Made by a program: the position numbers and the translations under genes | Notes under the pieces: model-generated | Databases searched by the model: none | Told to the model about the DNA's origin: nothing | What the model saw: only the letters and a program-made list of their open reading frames with translations | From: Pyrrhoderma lamaoense | Lineage: Eukaryota > Basidiomycota > Agaricomycetes > Hymenochaetales > Hymenochaetaceae | Assembly (NCBI GenBank): GCA_002794735.1 | Contig: NBAZ01000001.1 | Span: 1,116,001-1,180,000 of the forward strand | Direction: 5' to 3' | DNA: 64,000 nucleotides | Part shown: one piece after another, positions 11,492-22,374 of the stretch | Numbering within the stretch: the stretch's first letter is position 1 | Layout: the number at the start of each line of letters is the position of its first letter

Positions 11492-13063
11492 ATGGCGAGC
11501 TTTGAAGTTAAGAATCTCTTTGAAGTAAAGGGGAAAGTCGTCCTCATAACTGGAGGGAGCAGGGGTATTGGTAAAATGGTTCGTTAGTGAAATGGTACAG
11601 CATACAATGATTATCATAGGCTTATATGTTAATACTTTAAATCGGACTGAAATTGAAGATAGCAGCCGGATTTGTCAAGAATGGTGCAAAGGTAGTCTCA
11701 ACTTCTCCCCTTGATATGCTCATGAAGTATGGGTTGGAGGATCGAGTCCTTACTTTCTTACACTACATCATGTGGTGCTCGCTTTCAAATTCTAGGTTTA
11801 TATAACTTCACGCTCTAAAGAAGAGTGTGACTCAACTGCCAAGGAACTATCGGCTCGAAGCGATGGTCCTGACTCAGACTCGGAATGGGGTTCTTGTATA
11901 TCTATCCCGACTGACTTGCAAGAATTATCTGAAGTCGAAAGGCTTGTAGCTGAGATATCGAAAAGGGAGAAAAGATTACACGTTCTCGTTAATAACGCCG
12001 GAGCTGCTTGGGGTGATCCTATTGATAGATATCCAGTATGTTTTTTTTTCAAACTCGTGCTGTATATATTAGTAACCATACAGAATACTGATAAACTATA
12101 TTCATGCTTACATCAAACTGAACCTATGGGATGGATCATGCGAACTGTGCACTGGCCTGTCATAATCTAATATATATGTAATTACACACACACGCATATT
12201 TAGGACTCAGCTTTCTCTAAACTTCTTATGCTCAACCTCCAACGTGTATTTACCTTGACTCAGAGATGTCTTCCGCTTCTCCGGGAGGCTGCACTTGAAG
12301 GAGGGAAAGTGGAAGAGTCATGGAAAGACCCTGCTCGAATCATCAATGTATGTTTTCATACTATATATCATATCAGATATGTATACGTATTATGCATCAA
12401 ACATCTCCTCTTATATTAGACAAAACCTGTACACTGAAACTGAAATTCTTTTATAATTTTTTGTATATAGATTGGGAGCATAGAAGCTATCAGGATTCAG
12501 CCGCATGAAACGTTTGCTTATAGTGCTTCGAAGGTAGGATTATGTCTGACATAACTCACTGAATATGATACTTATCAAACTTCGGTCAGGCCGGACTGCA
12601 CCACCTCAGCAGACACCTTGCTGGACGGCTGGGCTGGGAGGGTATCACAAGTAATACTATTGCGTGTGGTGGGTAAAACATCTTCACCCTTTTACTAGTC
12701 TCTCTACTCCTTACTAAGTACGATATTACTTAACCATCGTCTCACGTTGAATAGGACCCTTTGAAAGTAAGAGTAAGTGATAGACATTCAAGTTACTATT
12801 TTCTGATATAAATATCAATTCTCACATGCCGACCATAACATCGTGAACTTTACAATAACGCTTGAATTATTCTAGTGATGTCCCATAACCTCAAGCACTT
12901 CAGGGATGCCATCATTGAGTCTATACCACTTACCCGGATTGGGACACCAGAGGACATCGCTGGTACCGCGCTCTTCCTTGCAAGTCGTGCAGGAGCATAT
13001 GTCAATGGCGCTACCATAACACTTGACGGTGGCTCAGTGGTTACAACTAAAGCAAAGTTGTAG
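11492..13063 (+). CDS. Short-chain dehydrogenase/reductase (classical SDR)
   Basis: Eight exons (11492-11578, 11659-11691, 11796-12035, 12204-12347, 12471-12533, 12590-12668, 12755-12766, 12876-13063) give 281 aa. The Rossmann motif is TGGSRGIG, followed by NNAG, a GS segment holding the catalytic Ser, and YSASK with the catalytic Tyr and Lys. The C-terminal LFLASRAGAYVNGATITLDGG is typical of 3-oxoacyl-ACP reductase-like or RhlG-like SDRs; the substrate is unknown. The 12-nt exon 7 is inferred from phase (CGPFE-MMSHN) and is the least certain junction. It shares a short divergent promoter with RAD51. Confidence 0.88.
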
Positions 13064-13326
13064 TCAATAGCGTACACATATTTATGCTTACAGTATAGTT
13101 ATTGTCCCATTGGATGTTACAATATTATGGAATAGATGTTTATTGGATATCCATACATACAATGCCAAAGGAAAAACAAGAAAACAAAATTAATACAATG
13201 CTTATGATGAGTTATAAGATCCTAAATGTCCGAACTAATATCAAGAAAAAGGCAAAAGAAAATCTACAATCTATTTCACAATCCTCATGGTCTTCAATCA
13301 GATGCAAACACGAAGTGTCTCGATAT
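13064..13326. other. Convergent intergenic region
   Basis: About 260 bp between two 3' ends; nothing further supported. Confidence 0.4.
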
Positions 13327-15871
13327 CTAATCCCAGTCCTCTGATGTATCTCGGCGCCTCTTCACTTCAATCATCAGAGGATCCGCCAACAACATTTTTT
13401 CATACGCCTCCGCCGTCTTTGGGGTTCCTCCATTACTATCAGTTTGGCTTGGGCTCGAGGCAATTTCCTTCTTGGATCCACTACTTTTCTTCTTCGTAAA
13501 TAGCGGTCTCGTTACTTTAAGTACACTAACAGACTTCGAGCGGGCTGCACTACCATTTACATCTTTGTCCTTTCCGCTAACTGAAGGGCGAGACTTCGGA
13601 GATGACTCCGCAGCAACACTTTCAATAACAGCGGGGGTGGAATACCCAAAGGCGGAAGTTCAAGCTTCACGGATTTACTAGAGTTTGGAGATGTCGGTGA
13701 TTTGCTTCCTCTTGCAGTCGGTGATATGGGCGAGATAGGAGTATGGATCTTTGGTGTCTCGGAAATTGGCGAAGCTGCTGGTGAGGAAGGTGAGTGTTTG
13801 CGTGTGGCTACGACTGCAGGTTGTACGAGCGGGGAGTTCGATTTCTGATCAGGATTAAGGGCAGTGCTTTCAGAGGTGGGTTGGGGCTTAGTCTTTGTCT
13901 GATTGCTGGGAGGATCGAGATTGAATTCCTTTGCGCTTCCATTACTACCATCCAGGAACATGGCAATTTGCGCTTCAATATCCTCTCCTAAACCTAGTGC
14001 TTCAACGCCACCATGGTTGGGTGGCTCAGGTTTATTATCGGGAACATATTCTTTGTCCGCTTGCGGATTTACTCTTTGCTCTTTTTGCTCTGGATCTTTA
14101 TCATCATCATCTCTATTGGCCTCCGCGACGCCTTGTGTAGCCAAAGAGCTAGGTTTATCCATTGTTGTTACTTGTAATTCTTTAGTCGGAGGAACAGGAT
14201 TATTAAGGCCAACAGTGCCCGAAGTACCACCAATCTGCCCTGATTTTCTTCTGACTTTGTGTATGTAGTATTATGCACTCCCTCGACTGCATTTTGTGGA
14301 AAAGATCCTTCATTTGACAGTACTGGTAGATCATCTTTTTGAGAGGCGCTTTCTTTTATGACTTTTGTTGGATAATCATTTTCTTCGTCTTTCAAGGAGA
14401 TAAGTCGCTCCGTGGACTGCTCGAGCATATCCAATTTGGGAACCTCAGGGGCGTTAACCTTCATTTCACATTCCTGATTCTCATCGATCTTAGTATCTAG
14501 CGCCTCTTGCACAGGTTCTGCAGTCACTAGTACTTTCTCTATACAGGGCTGAGATTGAGTGGTTATAGTGTTACTATCCATGGCAAGAGAGTCAACCTCA
14601 GGCGCTTCCGAAACAGAGTCACTTGTGATTTCCGTTTTGCCTGGACAGTCTTCGTGCGAAACAGGGGGAATCCATGAAGATTCAGGTTCCGCCGATACCT
14701 TAGACTCTGTAGTTGATCCAGCTTTCTGTTCGGATGATATAGCTAATGATGCATCCTCTGTAAGTTCCGGATCTTCTGCTGGCCTCACTGTAGGCTCCTC
14801 CTTCTTGAATAGTTCTGGAGAAGCGACTTCGGAATTCGTTGCACCATCATTCCTATCCTCATTTGCAGCATCTATGGAAGCTGTTCCCAGCTCGTTCTCA
14901 GAATTACTGCTTTCTTGAACAGGAGAAGACGGTTTACTGGGTTCAAGTTCTTCTTTCGATAGTATCGGTTCTAATTTCTTTAGTGGAATTGGTATCAGCT
15001 GGCTCTCTTTGGGTAGAGCCGTCTTATGTGCCAATGGTGATACCGGTTCCGAGTCACTCGCAAAGCTTAGACCTTTAACAAGGTCACCAGCCTCGTCACC
15101 CTCCAGACCAAGTTCCTTCACTAAATCCGCAAGTTCTGCATCAGTTACCTGAATACCCTCCAAGCCGCGGTCATCTAGTAGTACACCTGCGTCATGTTCC
15201 TTCTCCTTTACAGATTTATCTTTCAAGGGAGAAGGAGTGGCGAAAGAGGGTTTGTGGTTCGTCATTTGTGAAGGGGACGATGCTCCCGGCACACCAACAG
15301 GCTTCACTTCAAGGTTAGGAGTATCGTCCAATTCTGGATTCCAGGACTCTTTCAGTCTCAGAAAAGTATCCAATTCATCGTACTCTACAGCTTCTTCACT
15401 ACAAAAAAATAGTGAGTGACAGTCCTAGGAATGATATGGCACTTGGATCGTCTTACAAGTCATCATAGGTCTATTAATCGTAGTCAGATTTTTTAGACAG
15501 CTGAGCATGAGTAGTCAGGTACATACCCCCGGAAATATTCCACCCACAAGGATACCAGGAAGCTGTTGCTTAGCTAGATATAAGTAATTGGTAACTCAGT
15601 ATTAACTATATAGGAGAGGTGAACTGACACGGCGGAGCCTTCCGTCTCCAAAGTCTCTTAGCATCTTCATTCGAAGCTAAGTCAAATGCACTATATGGTA
15701 TATTCTTGACTTGTAGTATCCGGAGTATGTATTCTGTCGGTATCAAAAGACATACAAAAGCATGAGATTGTGGCGAAATTCCTAAGAACGAATATACCGA
15801 CCTTGCCGCTGCCTTAGAGCGGGCTGAGATGCTATAGTCGTCAGAAACAGTTGTACAGGGGGCGAAGGCAT
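13327..15871 (-). CDS. SH3BGR/thioredoxin-fold domain protein with very long disordered tail
   Basis: Five exons (15871-15802, 15733-15629, 15573-15527, 15470-15457, 15398-13327) give about 769 aa. The first 80 residues look like the thioredoxin-like SH3-binding glutamate-rich (SH3BGR) fold: VQLFLTTIASQPALRQRQ, then LRILQVKNIPYSAFDLASNE, LWRRKAPP, and QQLPGILVGGIFPGTYDDFEEAVEYDEL. About 680 residues of Ser/Pro/Glu-rich low-complexity sequence follow, ending in a short conserved-looking segment (AYEKMLLADPLMIEVKRRRDTSEDWD). The single long last exon breaks frame twice by one base (13633-13637 and 14238-14240); adding one G/C at each restores one frame to the stop. Function is unknown; the fold lacks a CXXC pair. 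Confidence 0.78.
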
Positions 15872-16110
15872 TTTTGTCGGCCTATGCCACTCAACCTCTG
15901 TCAGATGATGTAGGTTGTCAAGAAGTAGCAATTTGGGACTTCTCCTAGTGGCCACTGGACGCGCTCTGTCGCGTCTGCTGACACGTGATGCCCATTAAGA
16001 GATGTACTCCCACGTGGCAGCGGAGTTTTTAGCCTTCCTTTTGATCTTTCTGTGTTATCAAGACTTTTTCCGCTACACGAGTATCGAATCTAAGTCGACA
16101 GTAGATCAAA
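15872..16110. promoter_or_regulatory. Divergent promoter with two CACGTG boxes
   Basis: CACGTG occurs at 15982-15987 and 16011-16016, about 30 bp apart, midway between the start codons of the SH3BGR-like gene and the LMW phosphatase gene. Confidence 0.5.
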
Positions 16111-16871
16111 ATGGCTATATCGGTACTTGTAGTCTGTCTCGGAAATATATGTCGTTCACCGATGGGAGAAGCAGTCCTTAAGTGCGTCTCAATCTAGATA
16201 TCAGAAATATGTATCTCTATAGGGTTTGTTGAATTTGACTCTAAACTTGTACTAGACACGTAGCAGAGCAACGAGGCATAGATATTCACGTTGATAGCGC
16301 TGGTACCGCTGCATATCACGTAGGCGAGGATCCAGATGATAGGTAAATGTTTGTTGAAGTAATCTACCGTTGTTGCATGATTCTACTAACTTATAATATA
16401 ATTAAGGACAATTGCCACATGCAGAAAGGTTTCTTCATTTATTCTTAGTATACAATAAGATCTCATGCTAAGGTGATATGAAGCACAAAATATCCATCAA
16501 ACACAAGGCTAGAAAAGTGAAGAAAGAGGGTGAGTGGTTATTTTAACATATCAAGAGATAGAAACATATCGAGTGTGTATCGCATACAGATTTCACTGAT
16601 TTTACGCATATCCTGGCGTCGGACGAATCAAATTTATCGAATCTCGAGTATATGAAGCCTGATGTATCTACAGCTGAGGTACGTCTATGGGGTTCGTATC
16701 TTGACGGGAAGCCTATTGGTGATCCCTACTACGGAGGACAGGTCAGTGGTAGTATTGACCCTTTCTAACTCGAGTAACAAGAATCGCTTCCAGGATGGAT
16801 TTGAAGAGGTTTATCAACAATGTGTAAAGTACTCAAATGCATTTCTGGATGCAGTAACTGAGAAGGAATAG
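16111..16871 (+). CDS. LTP1: Low molecular weight protein tyrosine phosphatase
   Basis: Six exons (16111-16181, 16256-16342, 16407-16428, 16484-16529, 16590-16741, 16794-16871) give 151 aa, close to the family norm. The P-loop is VCLGNICRSP near the N-terminus with the catalytic Cys, and the general-acid Asp lies in GDPYYGG near the C-terminus. DSAGTAAYHVGEDPDDRT is also typical. It removes phosphate from tyrosine in cytosolic proteins or from small phosphomonoesters. For the last intron I chose the acceptor giving GGQ-DGFE, which aligns best with relatives; an earlier in-frame acceptor at about 16781 would add four residues. The gene symbol is by family only. Confidence 0.92.
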
Positions 16872-17046
16872 AGGCCGATATTAAAACTAAGTACACAGTT
16901 CAATACCTTTGCAAACTCGGTTATTTCACGAGGAGAATATAAAAAGGCTGGTGGCTGAAGGTATTTGAGAAGAATAAAAGCGGGTGACAATTACTCAAAG
17001 AGAGATAGAGTTACATGTAAGATAAATAGAGAAATCGCTCGACACA

Positions 17047-18421
17047 TCAAGTAGCAGTATCTAGAAGCCAGTTCAAATGATTAATAACACCATATCGCTT
17101 AGTGACACGATTTTAAATGCGTACAGTAATAGTAATCTTCGATGAGGGGTATCCAATCCTGAATTAAAGCGCTCATTAGACCTAGTACGGGTGTGTGAGC
17201 TGTCTTCGTAGCCAACGCTTCCAATTTTGGCCTTTCATAAACATTTAGACTAGTGCTTTCAATCCGGTATAGACAGAACAAACCTTGTATATGTCTCCCA
17301 AATAGAGCCACGGAAGAAGTACCATAATAGGTCCCTATCGCGGCGAGAATATTCACTCCGTTCAAGCGCCGATGAAGCAGGTGGAGTACGGCGCAAGTAG
17401 CGGGAGAATAACTCGAGCGATAGTGAAACAATCAAAGGATTGGTAGATTTCGGTTTCTTACTTAATAGCCCAACTACAGGGAGTGATGTCAATTGTGTGT
17501 AAAAGACCATCAACTAAGATAATACCATATATCAAGGGCCGCAAGATGTAAACGATCTCGCATATCCAATCAGTTGGAGAACTCAATTCAGACATCAATG
17601 TTAAAGGATTTTTGACTGATGAAGTAGAAAGGGCTTTCGACAGCAGATACTGTTCAACCGGAGCGTCGCAACTAAGCACAGACGGCGTGCTAAGGAGTGG
17701 ATTATCAAAATCTAGTGAAACATGATTGTTTTTCAAGTGTTCTGGTGTCAAAATTGGAGAACTAGAAGCAGAAGATGGTGCTAGAGTTGGGGAAGAGCTC
17801 GTAGACTGCATCTGTACACTGGCGGGGTCATATTCACGTTCAGGGAGAGCGGAAGTCAGTAAAGGACGTTTGGTTAACTTCAAGATGAGTAGACGAAGAA
17901 TAGCCCTTTTCAAATTATTAATTCTCAAGCCTCTGCTAAAGAAAGTGACGGGTCGACACACTTTATTATCTCCAACATGAAGATGCCTCTCCATTTGTTT
18001 TTATTTGAGACTTTTCTCCGTAGACCCATTTCTATCAGGAGTTCCATATAGCGAATTAGCTCCAGAGCTCGGGCGGCCCATTTGTATTGCACATTTTTGT
18101 CCGTCCAAGAACGAGTATATCGGGAATGAGAAGAAGGCGGGAGTAATGGCTTGAACTTGGGATTTGAACGAGCGATGCGAGAGAGGAGAGTATCATGATA
18201 CAGACTCATTATGTTGAGAGAAGCCGATACTGAATAGCTATTCGGTGCATTTCCAGCGTAAAATTGTTTAAGAAACACTTACAGGCCTCTGACGCTAACT
18301 CGGCGTCTTTGAACCTCCCGGGAAGAAACCAGGTAAGGGACCTGAGTGAGGACTCTAGGGTGGAGATAGTGTTAGCATTGCTGAGAAGGAAAGTCTCGTA
18401 ATGGGCCAGAGCAGATGACAT
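17047..18421 (-). CDS. PEX16: Peroxin-16, peroxisomal membrane biogenesis protein
   Basis: Six exons (18421-18283, 18229-17962, 17905-17526, 17473-17284, 17231-17125, 17060-17047) give 365 aa. The N-terminal YETFLLSNANTISTLESSLR and SLTWFLPGRF segments, then RYTRSWTDKNVQYKWAARAL, LRRKVSNKNKWRGIF and the C-terminal RRDRDLLWYFFRGSIWETYTR are characteristic of Pex16. Pex16 helps recruit Pex3 and membrane proteins to ER or peroxisomes. The last intron (GTACGC...CTTCTAG) is inferred: it gives a DYYYYTAT ending, like relatives; without it the protein would stop at 17099. The middle (about residues 150-250) is low-complexity Ser-rich. Confidence 0.9.
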
Positions 18422-19226
18422 TCGGAAGGGTAGAATAGGATAAAGGAGAGTTGTTTGTGAGCGTTGCAGCTGCTATAGCCGGCGAGGTGCGTGAATAACA
18501 TGTGACTACTGATTACCGAAAAGGGCACTCTGATGTTCATGTTTGCACTACTCATGTAACACGTATGCGTTACTAATACGCAAGTGGTTATCTCCCCATC
18601 TTGCAGTCGACTACAAAAACATGCAAGGGGTCGAGACCATCTCCTAACCGTCATCTTTATATCCGAGTCTAATATTACTAGTAGTAGAAGCGTGATCTTC
18701 GTCGCTCAAGAGGAAGAGACATGAGATTGTATTGACATTAACTATCCAACAGCACAAATCTTGTGGGGCATCCAGCGGGCCCTCAAATGTAATTTACTCT
18801 AGCATGATATTAGTAGGCTTAGTCTGGTGACTCTATGAGCAACCGGAACCAATCTTGCAGTTACTTTTGATAATAGCGATTTACTAGAACTTTTGATTTA
18901 CACACAGCATCTACTGTCCTGTGTTCAACTGATCCACTGCATGTTTTACTCACAGTCCGCAACGTTCGGAATAGAACTTTCAAAAGTATACTTCCAAAAA
19001 TGAGGATATGAGAAGAATAATATTCACCAGATTTTATGTACTAAATGGAGATTGAGTGCATCAAGTACCTATTTTTTGTTGTGGTATCGAAGTTTTTTTT
19101 GGGTATAAGACCAGAATTGGAAGCTGCCTCGAGGCATACTCAGTAACAGCACGCTCAGCACACACCACGGTCCGTATTTTTATAACAAGCCTTCTTTCTT
19201 CCTTACCCTGCCCATGATCTTCCCAG
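18422..19226. promoter_or_regulatory. Divergent intergenic region, PEX16 / unknown
   Basis: About 800 bp, AT-rich. I looked for a tRNA-like fold and conserved coding sequence and saw neither. Confidence 0.35.
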
Positions 19227-22172
19227 ATGCACGCCCATAGTACTAACAGATCATCTCCTAATACCCAGTTATCTTCAACAACAAGTCTAATTCAAAGTGT
19301 TTGCGGTCGACTTGACCCTTCAAGCCGTTCCAAGAAAACAAAGACAAGTGGTTGGCGTTACCTGCAGTGTGCTGATAAAGTTGACGAACTTCGAGTGCGT
19401 AACCTTGGTTTCCTTGGCTCAAAGAGAGACAGGTTTTAATACACATTGATCCGTTGTTTATCAGGTTCTTCTCCCTCCACGCCCTGCGGCTATCTACGCA
19501 AACCTCCTCAAAGTCGAGGCACATAACATAGCAAAGAATGATCCACATGTGGACCAAGATTTACAACAAATTCGTCAGCTCAAAGAAGCTGTGGTAAAAA
19601 AATGCCAACACTTGGCACTGAAACAATTGCACGCTCATACGGATTCCAACAATGTACCTCGTAAAGCGACCTTTGAAGCTCCAGAGGATTTTAAACTTAG
19701 GCGACTCGAAGACTGGTGGTTGGGCATGGAGGCGAAACTGAAAATAAAAGAGACTGCGAGACAAGGAGGTATGGGTTAGACATCTATAGCATATACTATT
19801 TCTTGTTTTAACATCATATTTCTTTTAGACCACACAGAAAGGCGAAGTAAGCACTCCAAAGGGCACTCTCGCACCCTCACCTATACTCAGATAGACCAAG
19901 CAGCACCAATCAATGGACATCATGAAAATGGGCGAGTGTATCAAACCGTTAATGGGCAGGCGTATCACGTTCCTCCAGAAGCACATTCATCCCCACATAC
20001 ACAACGAGGAGATACTTCACGAAAAAAAAGACCTGTGCCCTTAGCAGTTTCTTCGCCCAGCCTCCCGGGCTCTGATAAACAGCCATCCCCATCAAAAGCA
20101 TATGCATCTTACAATCCATCCCGGACTTCTCCTATCACTCATTATGCGTCCCCTCAGTCGCCGTCCGCGCAATCGACTCATGTTGTGAAACCGCAAGCCC
20201 GTCATTCTACGCAATACAAGCCACACTATTCCAGTAATCAAATTACATCGCCTATGGATACGCAACACAGTCCATGGGTTGATCCCAGATGTATCCCCGC
20301 TTCCCCAATGAGGACCGAAGCACTCGCTGCCACATACACAACACCTGTTGGTCAATCTGACATCATATTGACCACACATAATGGGAAGCAGTACATGTAT
20401 AATCCATCAGCTGCGAACCATTCCCCAACATCTATCCAGGCTGATCCATCTCTCTTGAAAACAAGGTTCCAAGCAACATATCAGACGGCTTCCTCCACTT
20501 CATCATCCTCACCATCGTCGAATGGCAGCAAACATTCTACGCTCTCACCCCAGCAAGCTACCTTCGGTCGCGATACAAATATTGCAAACTATTCATCTCG
20601 GGATCTTTTACCCACTGGTACGGGTCCATCGCACCATATCAGATCGTCTACTGTAATGACGATGCCTACCCCGAATCACTATCCTTCTATATCGGAACGG
20701 GAACATAGGAGACGTTCAACCGTTGATTGTGACGATACGGATAGAAGTGTTCCTCGTCCGAAGAACTACATGTACCGTTCTAGCGTCTACACTCGATCTC
20801 ATGACGGAGGATCTAATGATATACTAGGTCAGAACATCGCCTCCACTCTTAGCTCGGGATCCTCTCCGTCCCATGAGTCGGCAAATCATCCCTCCAATGG
20901 TAGTCCGGGCAAGCACCATGCTCATGCAACAGCATATGGTACGGTTCTTAATGGGTCACCTAATCTTCTCCCACCTACATCTGGACAAGGCCAGGTGAGA
21001 ACTCGACGGGAGTCTCATGAAAATGTAGTCAAACTCACTTCTCAGGCTCAGGCACCTGGAACGCCTCATCAGCTACGTCGCACGTATTCGCGGAGGACCA
21101 TGCGTGATCACAGTCCTAACGGGGCACAAACACATGTCGAAGGGTATGGTACTTGGGAATATCAAGGATATGAACCAAAGTCACCTCGAAGGATGACGAT
21201 GCCCGTTCCCGAGGTCCAGCAGCAGCAATCCTATCAATATGCTGACGAAGATGCTTACCAAAGGGGAAGAACTCGACGTGGCGAAGCACAGAGACGTCCT
21301 CACTATTCATATGACACGTCGCCTCACCGTTCGGACGTAGTCATACCTGACTCCGCTTACACCAGGGGTTCAGCAAACAGTGCACGAAACAGCCGTTACA
21401 CATCTGGAGGGTCAAGTGTCTCTGAACCTGTCATCCCAGATGAATCTCTTATCAAAGAAGCCGAGCGTAGTAGAAATAAGGCAGATCGAGTGCGCCAGAG
21501 ATTGGTCCCATTTGCGAGTTCTTCCGAGGAAGGGGGCCGTCGTCGATACGATTCTGATTCCGATGATTCGTATTCAGATATTTCAATGGGAGAAGGTGGA
21601 TATAGTGGATTCTACAAACCTCCTTATAGGACACGAGATGGCTATGGTTCCGGTTATGGTTCTGAGTTCGATGGAACTAAATCTAGGCCTGCTTCTCGGC
21701 CACCTTCTCGGCCTCCCTCACGGGGCATCTTGAAACGTTCGAGTAGTATGTGTAGTCAACGCTCCAACAAGAGCGTTCGCATTGAGCTTACGAGAGATCG
21801 TAAAGCTCTGGAAGAAGTGCGCGATGCTGAAGATAAGGTTGACAAAGCCAGTAAGTATTTTACGCTGTAACTTTCTGGTATCTTTTTCGACAGGTCACTA
21901 ACTAAATTATTTTCTTCATGTAAATTCAACAGCGAAATACCTTGACGAAGTGCATCGTAATAACTCAAGGGCTACAGAAGCTGAGATACAGAAAGCAACT
22001 GAGGCTCTCAGCAAAGCTAAGGAGAGTCACAAAGAGAAGTTTGATGAATATCAGGCAATCCGTGAGTCTAAGAACCAAGTTGTATAGTGCTACTAAATAA
22101 CTGACAATACTCCTACCAGTGAAAAGTATGAAAGCCAAAGAGGCGGATGAGAATATGCCCCACTATGTGTAA
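19227..22172 (+). CDS. Large, mostly disordered protein of unknown function
   Basis: Five exons (19227-19394, 19465-19768, 19829-21850, 21933-22061, 22120-22172) give about 891 aa with no frame break. I do not recognise the family. Residues about 45-150 look folded and helical (LLPPRPAAIYANLLKVEAHN, then ATFEAPEDFKLRRLEDWWLG). The 2-kb third exon is Ser/Pro/His/Arg/Tyr-rich, with repeated Tyr-Gly and RPPSRPPSR segments. The C-terminus is a charged coiled coil (about 80 residues beginning RKALEEVRDAEDKVDKA) ending ADENMPHYV. Such an architecture suggests a scaffold or RNP-associated protein, but this is inference only. Confidence 0.72.
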
Positions 22173-22374
22173 GATCACACGTTATTTTGTCTATTGATGT
22201 TGCATAGTCTTGTATATACTAGTCTAATGTGTTAATACCCCCTTAATTTGTAATTTTTCTTGTATATGTCGAAAGGGGGAGGGTTGTTTAACTGTATGTA
22301 GATACGTTATAACTTATCGAAACCAAAGTTTGTCAATAATAATTAATAAATGATCGTTGTGAAGATCGTCTTTT

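Noticed and set aside
18422..19226. Possible tRNA or small RNA gene in the long divergent gap
   Set aside because: No cloverleaf-like pairing or A/B-box pair found by eye.
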